Part shown: positions 13,283-17,366 of the stretch, piece after piece
Layout: the number at the start of each line of letters is the position of its first letter
Position numbering within the stretch: the stretch's first letter is position 1
Assembly: GCA_020721025.1 (NCBI GenBank)
Contig: DYNO01000052.1
Coordinates: forward strand, 1 to 17,366
Direction of reading: 5' to 3'
Source of the DNA: Thiomargarita sp.
GTDB lineage: Bacteria > Pseudomonadota > Gammaproteobacteria > Beggiatoales > Beggiatoaceae
DNA: 17,366 bases
Program-made: the position numbers and the translations under genes
Notes under the pieces: model-generated
Told to the model about the DNA's origin: nothing
The model's input: the letters and a program-made list of their open reading frames with translations, nothing else
Database searches by the model: none

Positions 13283-13897
13283 CTAGCTTTCTGCCACAAC
13301 GTTGGTTTCTGCTTCTTCACCACCCCGCGGCAAATGCACTGAAACCACTGGATGATCGCCATGCGTTAAGCTCGGAATGTGCACGCCTTCGGGTAATTGG
13401 AGATCGGATAAATGAATAATATCACCGACTTGTGCAGTTGCCAAATCAATGGAGATGAATTCAGGCAAATCTTTCGGTAAGCAACGGATTTCTACTTCAA
13501 CCATCAAGTGAGAAATTATCCCCCCGCCGGTTTTGACACCCACGCAAATGTCTTGATTGATAAAGTGTAGTGGAACATGAATTGTGATTTCTTCAGTTTC
13601 ACTGACGCGCAATAAATCCATGTGCATAATAATTGGACGGCTCGGATGGCGTTGTAAATCTTTCAGCACCGCTTTTTCATCCGCTTGTCCGTCAATATGA
13701 ATGGTCAAAATATGCGAGTAAAAGGCTTCGTTGGCGAGATTTCTTTGTAATTCGTTGTGAGAAAAAGTCAATGCGACGGGGTCTTTACCCGCACCATACA
13801 TAATGGCGGGAACATGACCGGCATGACGAAGGCGGCGGCTCGCACCCTTGCCCAAGTCAGTACGAAGTTGAGAGGTTAATTCAAACGAGGTGCTCAT
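13283..13897 (-). CDS. rplY: 50S ribosomal protein L25, long (Ctc/TL5) form
   Basis: L25 binds 5S rRNA in the large ribosomal subunit. The N-terminal domain (residues about 5-92) shows the family pattern LRTDLGKGASRRLRHAGHVPAIMYG, a region that includes the 5S-contacting residues. The C-terminal TL5-type beta domain (about 100-190) includes HVPLHFINQD and the conserved CLPKDLPEFISIDL and DIIHLSDLQLPEGV. The 204-aa length fits the two-domain Ctc form rather than the short 94-aa E. coli L25. The acidic tail (GGEEAETNVVAES) is common. ATG 13897 is preceded by GGAGA four bases away. It heads a two-gene unit with pth. The frequent upstream partner prs is missing here. Confidence 0.96.
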   Translation of the reverse strand: MSTSFELTSQLRTDLGKGASRRLRHAGHVPAIMYGAGKDPVALTFSHNELQRNLANEAFYSHILTIHIDGQADEKAVLKDLQRHPSRPIIMHMDLLRVSETEEITIHVPLHFINQDICVGVKTGGGIISHLMVEVEIRCLPKDLPEFISIDLATAQVGDIIHLSDLQLPEGVHIPSLTHGDHPVVSVHLPRGGEEAETNVVAES

Positions 13898-13906
13898 AGA
13901 TTCTCC

Positions 13907-13939
13907 AAAAAAATAGCCAACACTCCGCGACCAGAGTGT
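13907..13939 (-). promoter_or_regulatory. Hairpin plus T-run in the rplY leader, possible attenuator
   Basis: Read on the minus strand, ACACTC and GAGTGT (13920-13939) form a perfect six-pair stem with an eight-base loop, followed by TGGCTA and seven T residues (13913-13907), which directly abut the GGAGA ribosome binding site of rplY. This has the form of an intrinsic terminator or a leader attenuator. The stem is short and six bases separate it from the T-run, so termination would be weak. It could instead end a transcript coming from the 14022-14255 frame. Confidence 0.4.
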
Positions 13940-14021
13940 GAATTGAGTAAGTTCAAAAGTTTATAATTATAGCGCAAAATAATGCAAATAACAATACTTC
14001 AGACAAGCGCATATCAAATTT

Positions 14022-14255
14022 TTAAATTTCAACAATTTCAAAAAGTTGCGATAATAAATTCAAATAGGTATCTTGTTGCAGCATTATTGGCGATTTTCCC
14101 TTGACGAACTGTAGCCAACTCTTTTTGTCTTGTGCTGCGTTTTCGACATGCAAACCAACTTGAAATTTGAAGTTGAACATCCGATGCACCAATTGTGTCA
14201 AAATGTTACTGTCGTTTTGGACAAAAAATGAGTGCTCGGGAGAAAAATGATGCAC
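14022..14255 (-). CDS. Possible small hypothetical protein, 77 aa
   Basis: I do not recognise this frame. From a GTG at 14255 it encodes 77 residues with a reasonable composition and a hydrophobic, amphipathic C-terminal end (LNLLSQLFEIVEI). A stop codon lies a few codons upstream in frame, so it is not a fragment of a longer visible frame. There is no clear ribosome binding site, and its start overlaps the divergent gene's start by six bases, which makes one of the two starts doubtful. An internal ATG (MFNFKFQVG) would shorten it to avoid the overlap. It could be a spurious frame. Confidence 0.35.
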   Translation of the reverse strand: MHHFSPEHSFFVQNDSNILTQLVHRMFNFKFQVGLHVENAAQDKKSWLQFVKGKSPIMLQQDTYLNLLSQLFEIVEI

Positions 14256-14591
14256 GAAGACATCTCGATTGTGGAACTTGATGAAAAATTAACCAACCGT
14301 AAACGAGTCGGTGGCGGAATCTGTAATATTTATCTTAGGTTATCACGCCGTCCTAACCAACGTTGGCTTGATATGTTTAACTCAATACAACTTTATCCGC
14401 GTCAATCCATGATGACGGCACATATTGAGGATAAATATATCGTGGTAAAAGGAACGCTTGCCGATTTTGAAAGTGTCTATTTGCCACAATTACAAGATGA
14501 TGTAAAACATTGCAATGAACAGTGTCGCAAATACAGCACCGAAGATGAATCGCGGGGACCCTTGGGATTTTTATTTTCTCTCATGAAATAA
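14250..14591 (+). CDS. Small conserved-looking hypothetical protein, 113 aa
   Basis: The product has no signal peptide or membrane segment and is predicted to be a soluble cytosolic alpha/beta protein. ATG 14250 is chosen because GGGAG (14238-14242) lies seven bases upstream; ATG 14247 and GTG 14232 are alternatives. The central part (IYLRLSRRPNQRWLDMFNS, then DKYIVVKGTLADFE, then LPQLQDDVKHCNEQCRKY) has the feel of a widespread uncharacterised family in which a beta-strand/helix/strand unit is followed by a helix with several charged residues. I cannot name it. The C-terminus ends in a hydrophobic LGFLFSLMK. It is a single gene, converging on GH57. Confidence 0.75.
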   Translation: MHEDISIVELDEKLTNRKRVGGGICNIYLRLSRRPNQRWLDMFNSIQLYPRQSMMTAHIEDKYIVVKGTLADFESVYLPQLQDDVKHCNEQCRKYSTEDESRGPLGFLFSLMK

Positions 14592-14752
14592 CGTATTTTT
14601 GAATCGGAAACCTGATAAATTTAACGGATAGTTTGAAATAATCGTGAATAAACCAACCATTTTAAAGTATAATCGATTGATTTGACAGATTATTAAATCA
14701 CTGACAACAAGTTTGACTCACGGTTATGGGCGAATGACCGAAATACTGTCAC

Positions 14753-14800
14753 AACACGTTTAGGCACGCTCACTGGAATGCTGAACTGCCTAAATGTGTT
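14753..14800. terminator. Strong bidirectional hairpin between convergent genes
   Basis: AACACGTTTAGGCA (14753-14766) pairs with TGCCTAAATGTGTT (14787-14800) at 13 of 14 positions, the exception being a G-T pair, around a 20-base loop. It lies between the end of the 113-aa gene (14591) and the end of the GH57 gene (14814). Neither side has a T-run, so it may block read-through or protect 3' ends rather than be a canonical intrinsic terminator. Confidence 0.6.
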
Positions 14801-14813
14801 ATTGTTCAATCAA

Positions 14814-15992
14814 TTATTCTTCTTCCAATTGCTGTAGTAAATACCACATTTCATCTAAATCCGCGTGACAACGTTGCACCCACGTATCCCCCCAAAAAAA
14901 GTGACAACTGGTTTCCGCCCGTAATAACCGCCAATGTGCTTGTTCTAAACGTTGATATAATTCCGGCGTGGGATTTTCGAGCCGTTTGAGTTTATCCTGC
15001 ACCGCATGAAAATGGCTGCTGGCGTGTTTAACCCGTTGTAAAGCCTCACGTTGTGTTTGTGACCCCGTCCATTGTACAAATCCTAAACCACTATGTTCGC
15101 CGGTATTCCATGCCGCTGTCCGCACATAAACCCGCCCATGCGCCCCGTATTTATCCAAATAATCATCAATAAATGTAGGCTGAATCATACCCAAACCTTC
15201 ACGTAGATTATTCAACAAATTATGATAAAAGTGATACCAAAAGTTCGCGGAAGGATTCACATTCCGAAACCACCCGCCATTATCCCCATCGCTGCACGTC
15301 GTCACTAACGGTTCAAAATCACAATGTTGGGTGCGTTGTTGCAATTCATTGGCAAACCACTCAAATTCCATTCCCGATTCTTGAGCATCGGATAATTGCC
15401 GATCTCGAACAATAACGATGATTTCTTCCCCTTGATATTGTGCAAAGTGGGGACGATAGCGCAATTCTTGCCATGACATGGGATCAAGTGGCACCACATA
15501 TTCACTGTCAACAATGACATAGCGATAACCCGCTTTCTTGAGATGGGGAATCAATTCCATGCTAAAACTCATCTCCGGACACCAAAAACCGGGGAAATGG
15601 CTGCGATGAAACAAATGTTGCGCGGCTTGTTGCCAACGCGTCAATTGCTCATCCCAATCTTGTTTTGGAATGAGCGGTAAAACGGGATGATAATAAGCTG
15701 TGCCTAAGATGTTAAAAATCTTATTATTTTGCAAGTGCCACAACAAATCGCCGCATTTCACAATCCCGTAAACAGTGGCTTGAAAATCAGGATTGGATAA
15801 GGTTTCCAACAACGTACCCGATAAGGATAAATGCACGCGCGCCACCTGCTCATAACCCCATAATGCTCGCGGCATCCGGTCAAGGGCAAACAAAATTTCT
15901 TTGGCTTCCCACGGTTTTTCTGCCAGCAGATGTTCCAAATTACCCGCAGGTTGATGTAAGTTTAAAACCAGTGCATGAAAAATAGGTTGCAT
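14814..15992 (-). CDS. Glycoside hydrolase family 57 protein
   Basis: GH57 enzymes are retaining alpha-glucan hydrolases, branching enzymes or glucanotransferases with a (beta/alpha)7 barrel acting on glycogen-like polymers. The 392-aa protein shows the family's conserved regions: LNLHQP (11-15), TAYYHPVLPL (98-107), FWCPEMSF with candidate nucleophile E140, and TCSDGDNGGW with candidate acid/base D235 or D237. It has no signal peptide, so a cytosolic role in storage glucan metabolism is likely. It is short compared with amylopullulanases and glucanotransferases, close to the compact GH57 types. Exact activity cannot be assigned. ATG 15992 has AAGGTG about seven bases upstream. It lies 126 bases after cysM on the same strand with no functional link apparent. 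Confidence 0.88.
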   Translation of the reverse strand: MQPIFHALVLNLHQPAGNLEHLLAEKPWEAKEILFALDRMPRALWGYEQVARVHLSLSGTLLETLSNPDFQATVYGIVKCGDLLWHLQNNKIFNILGTAYYHPVLPLIPKQDWDEQLTRWQQAAQHLFHRSHFPGFWCPEMSFSMELIPHLKKAGYRYVIVDSEYVVPLDPMSWQELRYRPHFAQYQGEEIIVIVRDRQLSDAQESGMEFEWFANELQQRTQHCDFEPLVTTCSDGDNGGWFRNVNPSANFWYHFYHNLLNNLREGLGMIQPTFIDDYLDKYGAHGRVYVRTAAWNTGEHSGLGFVQWTGSQTQREALQRVKHASSHFHAVQDKLKRLENPTPELYQRLEQAHWRLLRAETSCHFFWGDTWVQRCHADLDEMWYLLQQLEEE

Positions 15993-16025
15993 GATAACAC
16001 CTTGATTCTATTGGTATAAATTCAG

Positions 16026-16056
16026 CGTGGCATCCGAAGACTCGCAAGATTCCACG
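16026..16056. other. Hairpin between cysM and GH57
   Basis: CGTGGCATC (16026-16034) pairs with GATTCCACG (16048-16056) at 8 of 9 positions around a 13-base loop. It sits 63 bases after the cysM stop and 34 bases before the GH57 start in the direction of transcription. No T-run follows, so a terminator or leader role is only possible. Confidence 0.35.
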
Positions 16057-16118
16057 ATGTTGTTTCACATTCGCAGCGAATAATTTTCAATTTTACATCT
16101 TTTTGCAGATTTTTTAAC

Positions 16119-17006
16119 TTACGCGGGAAAGACTCCGGTCGATAAATACCGATCCCCGCGGTCGCATACGATGACAGTAATCACTGCATTTTCAACCGTT
16201 TGTGCCAATTGTAGGGCAGCAGCAATCGCACCACCGGAGGAAATACCGGCAAAAATCCCTTCTTCCGCGGCAAGACGACGAGTCATTTCTTCCGCTTGTT
16301 GTTGTGAAATATCAATCACTTGATCAACTCGACGGGCATCATAAATTTTTGGTAAATATTCTGGTGTCCAACGCCGAATGCCGGGAATACTCGCGCCTTC
16401 TGCCGGTTGCACGCCAACAATTTGAATGGACGGATTTTTTTCTTTCAAAATACGCGACGTTCCCATGATCGTCCCCGTTGTGCCCATCGAACTGACAAAA
16501 TGCGTCACAGTGCCTTGGGTATCGCGCCAAATTTCCAACCCTGTCGTTTGATAATGCGCTAACGGATTGTCGGGATTATCAAATTGATTGAGAATCTTGC
16601 CCTTGCCGTCTCGTTCCATCTGCAACGCCAAATCCCGCGCCGCCTCCATGCTGCCTTCTTTGGGCACCAGAATAATTTCAGCACCATACGCCCGCATCAA
16701 CATCCGCCGTTCGATACTCATATTTTCTGGCATAATCAAGATCATCCGATACCCTTTAATCGCCGCACCCATCGCTAGGGCAATTCCTGTATTACCGCTA
16801 GTTGCTTCAATTAAAGTATCGCCGGGACAGATATCTCCACGGAGTTCTGCTTGATGAATCATGCTCAAGGCGGGACGATCTTTGACTGAACCGGCGGGAT
16901 TATTGCCTTCAAGTTTTGCCAAAATGACATTATTCGTTGAATTTAAACGTTGTAAGCGTATCAGCGGCGTGTTGCCCACAAATTGTTCAAGTGTTGGAAA
17001 AATCAT
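16119..17006 (-). CDS. cysM: Cysteine synthase B (O-acetylserine sulfhydrylase, thiosulfate-using)
   Basis: This PLP enzyme makes cysteine from O-acetylserine and sulfide, and in the CysM type also uses thiosulfate to give S-sulfocysteine, which fits a sulfur-oxidising lifestyle. The 295-aa protein carries the PLP lysine K42 in NPAGSVKDRPAL, the substrate loop TSGNTG, the phosphate-binding GTTGT, and SSGG near the C-terminus. CysM rather than CysK is indicated by GSVKDRPA, by the GASIPGIRRWTPEYLP segment and by the closing CDRGDRYLSTGVF. ATG 17006 has a GAGG sequence about eight bases upstream. It is separated from the GH57 gene by 126 bases and diverges from the hemerythrin-like remnant. Confidence 0.96.
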   Translation of the reverse strand: MIFPTLEQFVGNTPLIRLQRLNSTNNVILAKLEGNNPAGSVKDRPALSMIHQAELRGDICPGDTLIEATSGNTGIALAMGAAIKGYRMILIMPENMSIERRMLMRAYGAEIILVPKEGSMEAARDLALQMERDGKGKILNQFDNPDNPLAHYQTTGLEIWRDTQGTVTHFVSSMGTTGTIMGTSRILKEKNPSIQIVGVQPAEGASIPGIRRWTPEYLPKIYDARRVDQVIDISQQQAEEMTRRLAAEEGIFAGISSGGAIAAALQLAQTVENAVITVIVCDRGDRYLSTGVFPA

Positions 17007-17096
17007 GATGTTGCCTCACAAAAGTGCTGAAGTTGTCAACGATTCGCTTAATTACGCGATAATCATCCATCTTAAAAATTGAAAGTGAAGCGTGCC

Positions 17097-17240
17097 ATGC
17101 GTCCAATGCGTTGGAAAAAGAAATATGTTACAGGCAGAGTAGAGATTGATGCACGGCAACAACAAGTAGTTTCATTGCTGAATGGCATTGCGGTAGAAAG
17201 TGAACATACGGAACATTGCCAAGATTTGAATGAATTATAG
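17097..17240 (+). pseudogene. Short hemerythrin-like N-terminal fragment
   Basis: A 47-codon frame from ATG 17097 (earlier starts GTG 17085 and TTG 17079 are possible) encodes MRPMRWKKKYVTGRVEIDAR and then QQQVVSLLNGI. This matches the opening of bacterial hemerythrin-like domains (W-K-x-x-Y-x-x-G, then E-I-D-x-x-H, then L-x-N). The His ligand after EID is replaced by Gln, and a TAG stop follows about 30 residues later, before the second helix pair that carries the other iron ligands. Such a protein cannot form the di-iron site. It is best read as a gene remnant or an unrelated small protein. Confidence 0.4.
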
Positions 17241-17366
17241 AACCGATTTGACATCTTTAAGCCATGTAGATTAAGCTGTTTCTATTTTCATATGAACAGC
17301 GGTTAAAAATGTCGTTAAGCGTTTGTAGAAAACCAAACGTTATTCACGTCGTCAACATCACTGCTT

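Noticed and set aside
17072..17254. 60-residue minus-strand frame upstream of cysM
   Set aside because: It is opposite the hemerythrin-like frame, which has the better protein-like pattern, and has no ribosome binding site.

Overview
The window looks like chromosomal DNA of a gammaproteobacterium, about 57-60% A+T by eye. The housekeeping proteins (MltG, IspA, Pth, long-form L25, CysM) read as gammaproteobacterial. The mix with a membrane-type [NiFe] uptake hydrogenase, a thiosulfate-using cysteine synthase, a GH57 enzyme and many G/C-run and palindromic repeats suggests a sulfur-oxidising, Thiotrichales/Beggiatoa-like lineage. That placement is inference only. No rRNA, tRNA or CRISPR array was recognised.

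Layout: (1) 1-292, minus strand, the N-terminal part of a TnpB-type protein running off the left edge, followed by a small hairpin and a G/C-run inverted repeat (408-533). (2) 595-2773, minus strand, mltG and ispA (peptidoglycan strand termination and isoprenoid synthesis). (3) 3235-9144, plus strand, one very large secreted ExeM-like nuclease/phosphodiesterase of about 1969 residues with its own promoter candidate; it fills a third of the window. (4) 9448-9906, plus strand, a Bcp/PrxQ peroxiredoxin, bracketed by related arms of a MITE-like palindromic repeat. (5) 10117-11839, minus strand, a [NiFe]-hydrogenase large subunit broken by a single-base frameshift and with an altered motif, without a small subunit beside it. 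(6) 11840-12701, an 862-base stretch with no convincing gene. (7) 12702-13897, minus strand, the translation pair rplY-pth, with a hairpin plus T-run just before the rplY ribosome binding site. (8) 14022-14591, two divergent small uncharacterised frames. (9) 14814-17006, minus strand, a GH57 glycosidase and cysM. (10) 17097-17240, plus strand, a short hemerythrin-like remnant.

The genes do not form one pathway. It is a housekeeping backbone with accessory pieces: a TnpB element, palindromic repeats, a decaying orphan hydrogenase subunit and one exceptional multidomain exoenzyme. The most unusual items are the nuclease architecture, the palindromic repeat family around bcp, and the broken hydrogenase gene. 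I found no convincing new multi-gene system.
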